Positions 38,232 through 46,393 of a stretch of DNA of 64,000 nt are shown here, piece after piece. Numbering within the stretch: the stretch's first letter is position 1; every line of letters starts with the position of its first letter. The translations under genes were made by a program, and so were the position numbers. A model generated the notes under the pieces. It was not told the DNA's origin. It saw nothing but the letters and a program-made list of their open reading frames with translations, and made no database searches. This DNA is from a virus. The stretch lies in IMG/VR virus record IMGVR_UViG_3300045974_000760, positions 62,001 through 126,000 of that record; one strand, written 5' to 3'.

Positions 38232-39422
38232 ATGCTCCTCGACCTCTACCCAGCGTACGGTCTGCAAATCACCTACTGCTCCGCCAGTCTGGCGGCGCAA
38301 GCTACGATCAGTGCAGCCGCCCTGCGGTCGAGTCGTGTCTCTTCTTCGCTCGAGGTGCGGGCCGAGACATCCGTCACCGCACTCAGTCTGCGCTACTGCT
38401 CTGCCTCCCTCGAGGTGCGCGCAACCATCAGTGCTGCCGCTCTTCGTTCCATGTTCGGCACGGCCAGCCTGGAGGTTCAAGCCACCCTGGCCTGCGCCGC
38501 TCTTCGCTCCTCGCTCACGAGCTCTACGCTCGAAGCCAAGGCGTACACCACCGCCTCCATCCTCCGCTCCACGCTCGCCTCCTCCAGCCTCGAGGCCCGT
38601 GCCAGCACCTCAGCAGCCGCCCTACGTTCGGTGTTCGGTACGAGCTCACTCGAGGTGCAGTGCTCCACCTCTGCCTCCGTTCTGAGCTCCAGCCTCGTCT
38701 CCACAACGTTCGAAGCGCGGGCTGAGACATCCGTTGTCCCTCTACGTTCTAGCCTGGGCCGCACCTCGCTTGATGCTGCCGCCTATCTGAGTTGTACCGC
38801 ACTGCGGGTGACGTATTGCTCGAGCGCTCTCGAGGTACAAGCCTTCCTCGCTGCCAACGCGTTTCGAACAACACTCGTCTCCACCTCTCTCGAATGTATC
38901 GCAACGTGGAGTGCTGTCGGTCTTCGCTCTACCCTCGTCTCAACCAGCCTCGAGACAGAGTGCACCACCAGCGTTGTTGCCCTACGCTCTTGTCTGGGCT
39001 CCACGACGCTCGAGGTACAAGCCGAGCTCTCGGGCGTTGGTACGCGGTTCGGTTCCGACATCAGCTCGAAGATTGTCTGCGCGCTCATAGAGCCACAGTT
39101 CTATTCGGCGGTCACCGCACTTCAACTCCTCGAGGGTCTCGTTGTAGCTCTCCCAGCAGTCGCTGCTGTTGAGGTGAGAACCGCTACGGCGGTGACATCA
39201 TGCGTGCCTCGATACACCGCGACGTCCATCTACAGCAGGTCGGTGTGTGCGGTGTACCTGCGCGTCTTCGAGGCGGTGATTGAGCCGGTGCGAATGGCGG
39301 CGGCGACGGAGGTGATCGATACCATCGGCTGCCCGCGCGTGGTAGCAGCCCCGCCGTATACCGCCTCGGTGAGCGCACAGGTATACTCAGCCACCTCCGT
39401 TCAACGAAAGTCAGGCCGATGA
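38232..39422 (+). CDS. 20-residue-repeat fibre protein
   Basis: 396 residues. From about residue 10 to 275 it consists of about 13 repeats of 20 residues with consensus (S/T)(S/T)LEVxAxxSxxALRSxLxS, for example ASLEVQATLACAALRSSLTS then STLEAKAYTTASILRSTLAS. Regular spacing of Leu, Val and Ser suggests a beta-solenoid or trimeric fibre shaft. The C-terminal 120 residues are not repetitive and could be the tip or attachment domain. I do not know a described family. Confidence 0.65.
   Translation: MLLDLYPAYGLQITYCSASLAAQATISAAALRSSRVSSSLEVRAETSVTALSLRYCSASLEVRATISAAALRSMFGTASLEVQATLACAALRSSLTSSTLEAKAYTTASILRSTLASSSLEARASTSAAALRSVFGTSSLEVQCSTSASVLSSSLVSTTFEARAETSVVPLRSSLGRTSLDAAAYLSCTALRVTYCSSALEVQAFLAANAFRTTLVSTSLECIATWSAVGLRSTLVSTSLETECTTSVVALRSCLGSTTLEVQAELSGVGTRFGSDISSKIVCALIEPQFYSAVTALQLLEGLVVALPAVAAVEVRTATAVTSCVPRYTATSIYSRSVCAVYLRVFEAVIEPVRMAAATEVIDTIGCPRVVAAPPYTASVSAQVYSATSVQRKSGR
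38262..39050 (+). repeat. 60-bp coding tandem repeat (about 13 units)
   Basis: Period of 60 bases within the gene at 38232, with TCG/CTCGAGGTGC-type conserved cores in many units (CTCGAGGTGC at several 60-base multiples). Units have diverged enough that slippage is no longer likely to be frequent. Confidence 0.7.
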
Positions 39423-39802
39423 GCAACTACGCAATGTTCCGAGGGGACTCCCTCACACTCGCAGTCTTGATCACTCAGACCATCGACAGCGTGAAGGTGC
39501 CGGTAGACCTGACGGGCGCGACTGTATGGATGACGGCCAAGCGGCACTACAAGGACACCGACCTTCAGGCGGTCTTTCAAATCAAGACGCCCACCGACAT
39601 CATCCTCGACGGCGACCCTACGACGGGGCGGTGCGTCATCATCGTTCCGGCGAGCGCGACCAAGGACATGGTGTTCGTCGAGAACGTGCTGACGCAAGAG
39701 CTCTACTTCGACATCCAGGTCAAGACGCAGCTCGGTGTCGTGCAGACGGTTGAAGTCGGCAAGCTCACTGTCTCTGTCGATATTACTAACTCCATCACCT
39801 GA
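39419..39802 (+). CDS. Beta-sandwich structural protein (BppU-like style)
   Basis: 127 residues. MFRGDSLTLAVLITQ, then VPVDLTGATVWMTAKRHYKD and LYFDIQVKTQLGVVQTVEVG. The GDSLTL ... DLTGATVW ... YDIQV pattern recurs in phage baseplate or upper-tail proteins. Overlaps the previous gene by 4 bases. Confidence 0.6.
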   Translation: MSNYAMFRGDSLTLAVLITQTIDSVKVPVDLTGATVWMTAKRHYKDTDLQAVFQIKTPTDIILDGDPTTGRCVIIVPASATKDMVFVENVLTQELYFDIQVKTQLGVVQTVEVGKLTVSVDITNSIT

Positions 39803-39861
39803 TACATCTTTGCGTGACGCGCGTGCTAATGTACGCGCGTCGGCACAACGAGGAATACACA

Positions 39862-40197
39862 ATGAGCCTGCTCTCCTTCATCAAAAGCGTAGCGCGCACC
39901 CGACTGACGGCGACATCGATAGTGCGGGAGGCAGCCTGTGGGCCCGAGGCGCAGCAGGTCGTCGAGAGCATCCTCCGCAGGCAGCTCCCACACACCGTCG
40001 GGGCCACCGCAATTGCCGGTGGTCCGTGCCATGCGGTGTATTTCGACGCCGACTGCACCGCGACGGTGCGGCTCTCCGGCGACGCTACCGGGGTGTCCAA
40101 GGCATACCTCGGCAAGACCTGGTATCCCGAGGCGGCCGCGTATGTCACCGCGGTCTCTCCCAGCACAAACTGCACCGTCGGGTGGTTCCAGGAATGA
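39862..40197 (+). CDS. Hypothetical protein of the adhesin module
   Basis: 111 residues from ATG 39862 (ACGAGGAATACACA). SLLSFIKSVARTRLTATSIV, then HTVGATAIAGGPCHAVYFDA and a Cys-containing beta part. A 60-base gap before it contains CTAATGTACGCG, which could be a -10-like box. No domain recognised. Confidence 0.5.
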   Translation: MSLLSFIKSVARTRLTATSIVREAACGPEAQQVVESILRRQLPHTVGATAIAGGPCHAVYFDADCTATVRLSGDATGVSKAYLGKTWYPEAAAYVTAVSPSTNCTVGWFQE

Positions 40198-40958
40198 CCG
40201 TCTGTGGCGTCGCTGCGCGCGTCGGGGCGGGGTCTGCGATGGCGTTCAGCCCGCTCTCTCTCGGCGGGGTGAGATTGTGGCTCAATGGCCGCAATCCAGG
40301 GTCTCTGTGGACTACGTCCGGGCGGAGCGCCAATGTCGCGACGCCAGGAGACCCGATCGGATGCGCCGATGACCTGTCCGGGGTGACAGGCAATGCGCGC
40401 CAAACCGGCGCGGCGCAGCGTCCCACGTGGTCAAAGTCCATCTTTACGGCCGGCGCAATCTCGCTCGATGGCGCCGACGATTTCTTGCTCGGCGCCACGG
40501 CGGTATTTCCGACCAGTATGTCCGCGCGGACCGTGTTCGCGGCATGCGTGGTGTCCAACGTCACGCAGGTGTCAACGCTTTTCACGAACCGCACCGCAGC
40601 CCGCTACCATGCGATGCAGCTGAATAATCTGAACATTTCGAGCAACGGCGCGGACACGGCATCAAATGTCCAGACAAATAACACCGTTACCGCCTCCCTA
40701 TCGCGGTCAACGTACGGATTTGTGTGGCCCGGCTCGGGCGCGCCGTCTGTCTATCTCAATGGCGCGGCGCTGAATATCACCACCGGGTATCAGTGCCCGG
40801 ACACGGGTACTGACGGCTATCTGGTCGGCAAATCGCCGTACCCTGGCCAGAATTTTATCGGGCAAATCGCCGAACTGGTCTGCATCGATAGGGCACTGAG
40901 CAACACAGACTTGGCAGCACTGGTGGCCTACCTCAAGAGCGCCAACGGGACCGCATGA
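40194..40958 (+). CDS. Concanavalin-like lectin domain protein
   Basis: 254 residues from ATG 40194 (ATG 40239 also plausible, with MAFSPLSLGGVRLWLNGRNP then following). LSLGGVRLWLNGRNPGSLWT, SLDGADDFLLGATAV, then VFAACVVSNV, PSVYLNGAALNITTGYQCPD and IAELVCIDRALSNTDLAALV follow the LamG/concanavalin-A jelly-roll pattern (phage lectin or glucanase-like fibre domain). Probably binds surface sugars. Confidence 0.65.
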   Translation: MTVCGVAARVGAGSAMAFSPLSLGGVRLWLNGRNPGSLWTTSGRSANVATPGDPIGCADDLSGVTGNARQTGAAQRPTWSKSIFTAGAISLDGADDFLLGATAVFPTSMSARTVFAACVVSNVTQVSTLFTNRTAARYHAMQLNNLNISSNGADTASNVQTNNTVTASLSRSTYGFVWPGSGAPSVYLNGAALNITTGYQCPDTGTDGYLVGKSPYPGQNFIGQIAELVCIDRALSNTDLAALVAYLKSANGTA

Positions 40959-41356
40959 CACTCTACAATCGTCGCATTATCGGAATCGTCCGCACAGACC
41001 TAGTGACCGCGGTCAATGCTGGTATTTTCTCGATCCTCGGCGAAGGCTACGAGTCCAACCTCACCGTGGCTCTCTCCGCAACAGGCGAGGAACCAGCCAC
41101 CCACTACGCCGGATCGGCGCAGATGCCAGAAGCCCAGCGCGATCTCGTCGTCGGTCTCATGAATCCGGCCGCTGGCGTATACGGATTCCCTGGCTGGGCC
41201 GATGGCGTGGATACAGACGAGACAGCCGTGAAGGTGACAGACCCCGCCAATATGCCGACACCCGTTGGAGAGCAGCGCGTCGTGTGGGATTTCGACGCCG
41301 CATGCGCCTCGCTTGGCCTTCGGCGCGTGCTGCCCAAGATGCCCTGGATGACATGA
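40955..41356 (+). CDS. Hypothetical protein
   Basis: 133 residues, ATGA overlap. TLYNRRIIGIVRTDLVTAVN, then NLTVALSATGEEPATHYAGS and MPTPVGEQRVVWDFDAACAS. Beta-rich; the segment after 40 resembles a structural decoration domain. No family recognised. Confidence 0.5.
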   Translation: MTLYNRRIIGIVRTDLVTAVNAGIFSILGEGYESNLTVALSATGEEPATHYAGSAQMPEAQRDLVVGLMNPAAGVYGFPGWADGVDTDETAVKVTDPANMPTPVGEQRVVWDFDAACASLGLRRVLPKMPWMT

Positions 41357-41688
41357 CCGAATACGAGCAAGCCCTGGAACGGGGGCGGATCCTGGATAGA
41401 AGGATCGAAGCGCAGGAGCGGCATGTCAAGGCGTTCGCCGTGCTGGTCGGCATGTACGCTGCACTGGTGCTCGGCTACAGCGCGGTGGTTCTACACTACG
41501 TCCTCATTTTACGCCGCCTTCTACAAGCGGTGCCGGTCAAGTACCCTGAGAGGCATGACCCTCTCAGATCTCCTCCACGACATCAAGGTCGAGTTCCCGG
41601 GCTTTCGTCTCATGCCCAAAAGCGACTCGACCTTCATGAGCGTGCTCCACGTGCTCCTGACCATCATCACGCTCGGCGGGGCGCGTAA
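41353..41688 (+). CDS. Small membrane protein, end uncertain
   Basis: ATG 41353 (ATGA overlap). A charged helix (TEYEQALERGRILDRRIEAQ) then one membrane helix (AFAVLVGMYAALVLGYSAVV); residues about 25-52 resemble a holin-like or Rz-like topology. After about residue 68 the frame is an Arg/His/Pro-rich stretch that overlaps the metalloprotease-like gene, so the natural end is probably near 41555. Function unknown; proximity to the lysis genes at 51-53 kb is not close. Confidence 0.45.
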   Translation: MTEYEQALERGRILDRRIEAQERHVKAFAVLVGMYAALVLGYSAVVLHYVLILRRLLQAVPVKYPERHDPLRSPPRHQGRVPGLSSHAQKRLDLHERAPRAPDHHHARRGA

Positions 41689-42097
41689 GAGCTTCATGGA
41701 GGATTACGTCACCACCATCGGCAACACCATCTACATCCCCAACGGCTGGGGTTTGATCTCCGCGGAAGAGAAGGTTGTCCTTCTCCGTCACGAGCGCGTG
41801 CACCTTCGTCAGGCGCGCAAGTACGGAGCCTTCCTGTTCGCCTTTCTCTACCTCTGCTTCCCTCTGCCGCTCGTCTTCGCCTACTACCGCGCGAAGTTCG
41901 AGAAGGAGGCGTACGAGGAGAGCATGCGGGCTGATGCAGAGCAGTACGGCCTCACCGTCCTCAACGACAGCTACAAGGCCTTCATCCTCCGTCAGTTCAC
42001 GGGCCCGATGTACGGTTGGATGTGGCCCTTCAAGGCGGGCATTGAAACGTGGTACAACGACACCGTGAAACGCGTGAGCAAGGAGCTGTCCCGATGA
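41555..42097 (+). CDS. HExxH metalloprotease-like membrane protein
   Basis: 180 residues. A hydrophobic stretch (MSVLHVLLTIITLGGA, about 28-43), then LLRHERVHLRQARKYG with H79-E80-x-x-H83, the zinc-metalloprotease motif. A second hydrophobic region (GAFLFAFLYLCFPLPLVFAY) and KEAYEESMRAD, whose Glu could be the third ligand, follow. Resembles M48/M56-type or phage-encoded membrane peptidases. Substrate unknown; no signal peptide. Confidence 0.65.
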   Translation: MTLSDLLHDIKVEFPGFRLMPKSDSTFMSVLHVLLTIITLGGARKSFMEDYVTTIGNTIYIPNGWGLISAEEKVVLLRHERVHLRQARKYGAFLFAFLYLCFPLPLVFAYYRAKFEKEAYEESMRADAEQYGLTVLNDSYKAFILRQFTGPMYGWMWPFKAGIETWYNDTVKRVSKELSR

Positions 42098-42597
42098 CCC
42101 CCGAGATGCAGGCAGTGATGAGCGGTTTTTTCGATGAGATGAGCAAGCTCGCAGAGGGCGAAGAGAGCTTTCTTGACCGGCACGGTCACCACGTAGGTAC
42201 CGCGGCCCAAGGTGCCATAGCAGGTGGCTTCTTCGGGCACGAACTCGGAGGTACGCGTGGCGCGGCTTTGGGTGCGACGCTCGGAGGGTTGTACGGCGGC
42301 GGGGCCACCGAGCTCATGACCCGCGCACATCGAAATGCCATCCTCAGCGCCAACGACGACGAGCTGTTGAAGTCGCGTGAGAAGCTGCAGAACTTGCCCC
42401 GTAACAACGCCATACTCGGAACACTCGGGGGCGCAGGCCTCGGGTACGGGTACGGTAAGGGCTCTCCCGTGGCTGCGGGCATTGGCGCCACAATCGGCGG
42501 GTTGACCGGGTACGCGGTGGGGCGCGGCACACGCGCTCAGAACACGAAGAACATCGATAACCTGTTGGCATCGCGGGCAGAAGAAGGAGAGCACTGA
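42094..42597 (+). CDS. Glycine-zipper membrane protein
   Basis: 167 residues from ATG 42094. Helical N-terminus, then GAIAGGFFGHELGGTRGAAL, GATLGGLYGG and GTLGGAGLGYGYGKGSPVAA: two glycine-zipper regions (GxxxG) able to pack in a membrane. Preceding and following genes have the same kind of segment. May take part in membrane penetration during DNA ejection, but this is inference. Confidence 0.65.
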   Translation: MTPEMQAVMSGFFDEMSKLAEGEESFLDRHGHHVGTAAQGAIAGGFFGHELGGTRGAALGATLGGLYGGGATELMTRAHRNAILSANDDELLKSREKLQNLPRNNAILGTLGGAGLGYGYGKGSPVAAGIGATIGGLTGYAVGRGTRAQNTKNIDNLLASRAEEGEH

Positions 42598-45452
42598 TGC
42601 ATCCGCTGCTGCAAGGCTTCATCGCAGAGGTTCGCGAAGAACTGCAAAAGGAAGCTGACGATGATGGCTCAGCTGGGCCGCGTAGGGGTGACGGCCCCGG
42701 TGCGCGGTGGAAGGCTGAGCGCGCGGCTGACCCCGCGGTGGCAGCGCGAACAGAGCACATCGTGTCCAAGTATAGCCGCCGTCCTGAGGAGCCTAGCGAG
42801 AACCGCTACATCCACAAGCGCCCAGGGGCCACGCACCTGGGACCGACGTACCAAGGGCGACAGCGGCACGGCATGGCTAGCTTCGAGGTACCAGGCGAGT
42901 ACCACGACATGTCGCCGAACGAAGTCGAAGCGCTGAAGCGCCACCCGTTCCGTGACGCTGAGTACGAGCTCGCGAAGAAGCGACAAGATCTCGGAATCCC
43001 CGTGAGGCAGAGGCTCAGTCAAATCGAGCCGCGACAGACCGAGGCAGCGCCAGGCGAGCATCATCTGCCGGACACGCTCAAGGTGATGGAGCAGCACCCG
43101 CAAGGCGCGAACCTAGCCGCCATGGAAGAGCGGGAAGTCGCGAACGCCGTACGCGCTCGTGCTGTAGGTGAGCAGATACAGAAAAGCCAGGAGGCAATGC
43201 AAGAAAAGGCGATGCAGTTCGGCGAACGCGCTGCTGCGCGCGTCGGCTCGGCGGAGGATGCGGCGAAGGCGCTGCGCGCACCTGCGATGGCAGCACCTTT
43301 CGCGCTGGCCGGCTTGGCTGCCGGGCACCACCTTCTGTCGGAGAAGTACAAGGGCAGTACCGGCGAGAAAGTATTCAACCAGGGTCTCACCCCCGCATTG
43401 GCAGGCACGGCAATGGGCATTTCGGCCGGCGGGGTTCTCGGCGCTCTGAAAGGAAAGCCACTGGGGCGTTCCGCTCTGCTTGGTGCGGGCCTCGGGGCAG
43501 TTGGGGGCGTCGGCTTGGATCAGGCAATGCGCGCGATGAATACAGGCGCAATGCTCGACAAGTCGCCGCGGCAGATTCGAGAGCATATCGAGAAGCAGCG
43601 GCTCGTTCCTGCTATGAACGCTGGCACAAACGCACTGTCTGGAGGGGTAGTGGCGGGTACATCCGCGCTGGCACTACACTCAATGGGTGTTGCGCCGAAG
43701 TGGACAGTACCTGCAGCGGCCGTGGGCGGCGCTGCACTTGCCGGTAGTCTCGGGTATCACTACGGGCGCACAGCACTCGACCAGCTCAAGGAACGTGCAC
43801 AGTTGTTTGGCGTGGACCCGGAGATGAAGACAGCGAGCCTCTTCGTTGACAACGGGGCGCTGCGTCGCGGTGTGTTTCCGGCAATCGGTGAGGAGGCTGC
43901 TCGCGTAATGCAGTCGAAGGCCCCCACGTCTTCGTTGCCTGACAAGTTTCGGCGTTTCGGTAACTATTTGGAGCAGAACGTACACCTGCCTGAAGAGATC
44001 GCAGACGCAGCTCCGGAGAAGCTGACGCGCGTTCAGCGCGCCAAGCAGGTACTGCTCGGTTATCGCCCAGCAGCACTGCGTGAGCAGTACGAATCCGTGG
44101 CACCGGGACCGGAGAAGGAGAAGCTGCTCAAGGCGTTGACGCGCGAGGACTCCAACACCGGAATGGCCCGCGCTGGACTAGGTTCTGTGGCGGCTCCATT
44201 GGCGGCCGGTAGTATGTACGCCGGATATCGCGGGGCGAAGAAGTTCATTCCCTCTGTTGACATGAAGTACACCGGAGAGAAGGGCAACGCGAGTGAGGAG
44301 GAGATTGCGCGGCGTAAGGAGCTTGTGGGGGCATCAGGCACTCTCACGGCCGATGTCGCGGACCGGCTCAACACCGACAAGGGCTCGACCAGCAAGGTCA
44401 CGCTTCAGGATGCTACCGATGTCGCGAAGGGCACTGGCGGCGCAGCCGCGCTGACGCGCTACACAGGCAACTCTTCTCTCTCTCGTTTGTTGGGCGTAGA
44501 GACCGGCTATCACGGCACCACGCCAGAGGCAGCGCAGAAGATCTTGGCTACGGGGCTGGACCCAGCCTTCGGTGCGCGAGAGGGCGGGGCTACACGGCGG
44601 CTTGTGGCGCAGAGCAATGTCGCCGCGGCGCTGCGCGGGGAGAAGCCTATGACGAGGGAGGACATTCACCGCCTCAATCCGGCACAGGCTGCGCACGTAC
44701 TTGATGCGCATTTGGGCTACGGCGGCGAGCATCTGGCGGACGAGATTGAGCCGAAGATGCCGCTGATGACGCAGAGCCATGTACCCATCAACACGGAGCA
44801 GTTTGTGGATAACGCTCGCAATCGAACCTACATCGCGCGCGGCGAGCCAGGCATGTACGCTGCGGCGCAGTACGCATCGATGCAGGACCCTCTGGTAGCA
44901 CGGCGCATGAAAGCGGAGGGAGGCGCGCATTTGGCGGACGCAGCGGAGCGGCGTGATATCGGGGGGATGGGTAAGGGCTTGTCCGAAGTGGCGTCCGCTC
45001 CGATGCGTGCAAGGGCCGAGATGATGAGTGATGTGCCTGGCAAAGGACGCGTTGTAGCCATGGCGATGCCGATGGAGAAGTTCGAAAAGAACTTCGAGTT
45101 CGACGGAGACGACGCGACCCGTTTTCAGCATGGCTTTCGAACGGTGCGAGATGAGCAAGGCAAGGGCGTCCCTCTTATCGGTAAGGAGCACCTCAACCTC
45201 GGGGAGGTTACGACGGGCAACATCGTGCGTAACCGCTCCAAGGACATGATGGGTTACATCAAGAAGCACCCGGGTCGCTTCGCTGCGGGTGTCGCAGGTA
45301 CGGGCCTCAACGTAGCGGCACACGGGTACAACCTTGCGCACAACATCATCCCAACCGTGGGCAAGATGATTCCAGACGCGGTCAAGGACAAGGTTCGGTC
45401 CATGATGCCCACCATCGCTTCCCCCGAGACCGCCTCGGCCCCTGAGCAGTGA
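42597..45452 (+). CDS. 951-residue glycine-zipper protein with ADP-ribosyltransferase-like domain
   Basis: 951 residues. Charged N-terminal 200 residues, then glycine-zipper blocks (about 225-300, 345-395, 520-545). At about 637-660: GYHGTTPEAAQKILATGLDP then AFGAREGGATRRL, the [YH]-HGT...GL.P signature of the ADP-ribosyltransferase fold; a possible second motif RTYIARGEPGMYAAAQYASM lies at about 743-762. The third (Glu) motif cannot be placed with confidence. Phages package such enzymes and inject them with DNA (T4 Alt), which would suit the zippers. It could also be an inactive fold. Confidence 0.6.
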   Translation: MHPLLQGFIAEVREELQKEADDDGSAGPRRGDGPGARWKAERAADPAVAARTEHIVSKYSRRPEEPSENRYIHKRPGATHLGPTYQGRQRHGMASFEVPGEYHDMSPNEVEALKRHPFRDAEYELAKKRQDLGIPVRQRLSQIEPRQTEAAPGEHHLPDTLKVMEQHPQGANLAAMEEREVANAVRARAVGEQIQKSQEAMQEKAMQFGERAAARVGSAEDAAKALRAPAMAAPFALAGLAAGHHLLSEKYKGSTGEKVFNQGLTPALAGTAMGISAGGVLGALKGKPLGRSALLGAGLGAVGGVGLDQAMRAMNTGAMLDKSPRQIREHIEKQRLVPAMNAGTNALSGGVVAGTSALALHSMGVAPKWTVPAAAVGGAALAGSLGYHYGRTALDQLKERAQLFGVDPEMKTASLFVDNGALRRGVFPAIGEEAARVMQSKAPTSSLPDKFRRFGNYLEQNVHLPEEIADAAPEKLTRVQRAKQVLLGYRPAALREQYESVAPGPEKEKLLKALTREDSNTGMARAGLGSVAAPLAAGSMYAGYRGAKKFIPSVDMKYTGEKGNASEEEIARRKELVGASGTLTADVADRLNTDKGSTSKVTLQDATDVAKGTGGAAALTRYTGNSSLSRLLGVETGYHGTTPEAAQKILATGLDPAFGAREGGATRRLVAQSNVAAALRGEKPMTREDIHRLNPAQAAHVLDAHLGYGGEHLADEIEPKMPLMTQSHVPINTEQFVDNARNRTYIARGEPGMYAAAQYASMQDPLVARRMKAEGGAHLADAAERRDIGGMGKGLSEVASAPMRARAEMMSDVPGKGRVVAMAMPMEKFEKNFEFDGDDATRFQHGFRTVRDEQGKGVPLIGKEHLNLGEVTTGNIVRNRSKDMMGYIKKHPGRFAAGVAGTGLNVAAHGYNLAHNIIPTVGKMIPDAVKDKVRSMMPTIASPETASAPEQ

Positions 45453-45459
45453 GCCCCGC

Positions 45460-46122
45460 ATGACTCGACCTGAAGAGCAGCTGACCACACGTCGCGAGGT
45501 TATCCGAGACATCGACCGTCACGAGGACACCTGGCGCGGTGTGGTTTCGCAGGTTCAGGGCGAGAAGAAGCGGACGGCCAAGGACATAGCGAACAAGAGT
45601 AAGTGGGGGCCGCGCCTTGTGGTGCCCGGCGCAGTCGCAGGGCTAACGGCGGGTGTTGTGGCTCCTAGTCTTCTGTCCACGGAGTTGATGCGGCGCGGGT
45701 ACAAGGGACTGGGTACCGCGGCAGCGATTATGACGCCCGCCACTGCTTTTGGCGGCGCGCTCTACGGTGGTATTGGCGGCTACCGCCTCGGCGACAAGAT
45801 TGATGACACACCTCAGCGCGACGCGCTGCGGGAGCATTTGAGCAATCTCTCCTCCTACGGGCGACATCGACAAGAAGACCCGCGACCAGCTCGTGCGGGA
45901 TTACAACGAGGACAAGCTCAAGGCACTGCTCGTCTCTTCGGCGGGCGGGGAAGGCCTCGACCTCAAGGGCACCCGCCTCGTGCAGATGCTCGACCCACAC
46001 TGGAACAACGAGAAGCTCCGTCAGGTGGAAGGCCGGGCCATTCGCTACAAGAGCCACGACCACCTGCCCGAGGAGGAGCGCAACGTCACCATCAACAACT
46101 ACCTGGCGACGCGCCCTCGTAA
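45460..46122 (+). CDS. Glycine-zipper protein fused to out-of-frame sequence
   Basis: Residues 1-130 are genuine: RPEEQLTTRREVIRDIDRHE, then PGAVAGLTAGVVAPSLLSTE and FGGALYGGIGGYRLGDKIDD. From about residue 133 (after NLSS) the frame becomes Arg/Pro/Gln-rich because the underlying DNA codes for a helicase fragment in another frame from 45860. The gene is therefore truncated, or joined by a deletion, at about 45855. Membrane-active role suspected, like its neighbours. Confidence 0.5.
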   Translation: MTRPEEQLTTRREVIRDIDRHEDTWRGVVSQVQGEKKRTAKDIANKSKWGPRLVVPGAVAGLTAGVVAPSLLSTELMRRGYKGLGTAAAIMTPATAFGGALYGGIGGYRLGDKIDDTPQRDALREHLSNLSSYGRHRQEDPRPARAGLQRGQAQGTARLFGGRGRPRPQGHPPRADARPTLEQREAPSGGRPGHSLQEPRPPARGGAQRHHQQLPGDAPS

Positions 46123-46255
46123 GGGCATCCTCGAGAGCTTGCACATCTCCGACCCGGGCCTTGGTGCGGACCAGTACCTGACGCGACGGTCTGGCGAGAA
46201 GGACAAGCTGATCGACCAGTTCAAGGGGCTGCTCCCGAACTCGAAGAAGAGCTAG
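45860..46255 (+). pseudogene. C-terminal fragment of a superfamily-2 helicase
   Basis: From 45860 (TGDIDKKTRDQLVRDYNEDK) the frame reads VSSAGGEGLDLKGTRLVQML then QVEGRAIRYKSHDHLPEEER, the helicase motifs V and VI with their D and R residues (GRAxRYxSH as in D6/D11-type and phage SNF2-like helicases). Only about 130 residues of a protein usually three or more times longer are present. No start codon and no motifs I-IV nearby; a GTG at 45893 could give a short product. Best explained by a deletion joining the zipper gene to the end of a helicase gene. Confidence 0.65.
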
Positions 46256-46264
46256 GACATTGTA

Positions 46265-46305
46265 CGCCCCTCCCGCTTTTCGATAGGGGCGCTACGTCTC
46301 TTTCT
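46265..46305 (+). terminator. Stem-loop terminator
   Basis: CGCCCCT (46265-46271) pairs with AGGGGCG (46285-46291), followed by CTACGTCTCTTTCTCTC. Confidence 0.6.
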
Positions 46306-46329
46306 CTCGCTGAAATATTGAGCGCGAAG

Positions 46330-46360
46330 CCGGAATAACAACCGTGCGCGCCCACTACTT
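46330..46360 (+). promoter_or_regulatory. Bipartite CCGGAATAAC / CTACTT promoter element
   Basis: CCGGAATAAC at 46330-46339 and CTACTT at 46355-46360, 15 bases apart, after the terminator and before ATG 46394. The first box is a divergent copy. Confidence 0.45.
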
Positions 46361-46393
46361 TCAGTCGGGCCAAACGAAAGAGACCAGCCAAAA

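Noticed and set aside
38262-39050. CRISPR array
   Set aside because: The 60-base period is in frame, lies inside an open gene and has no constant repeat with variable spacers.
41353-41688. Holin paired with the endolysin at 52.7 kb
   Set aside because: One membrane helix only, an uncertain end, and more than 11 kb from the endolysin; the evidence is too weak to call.
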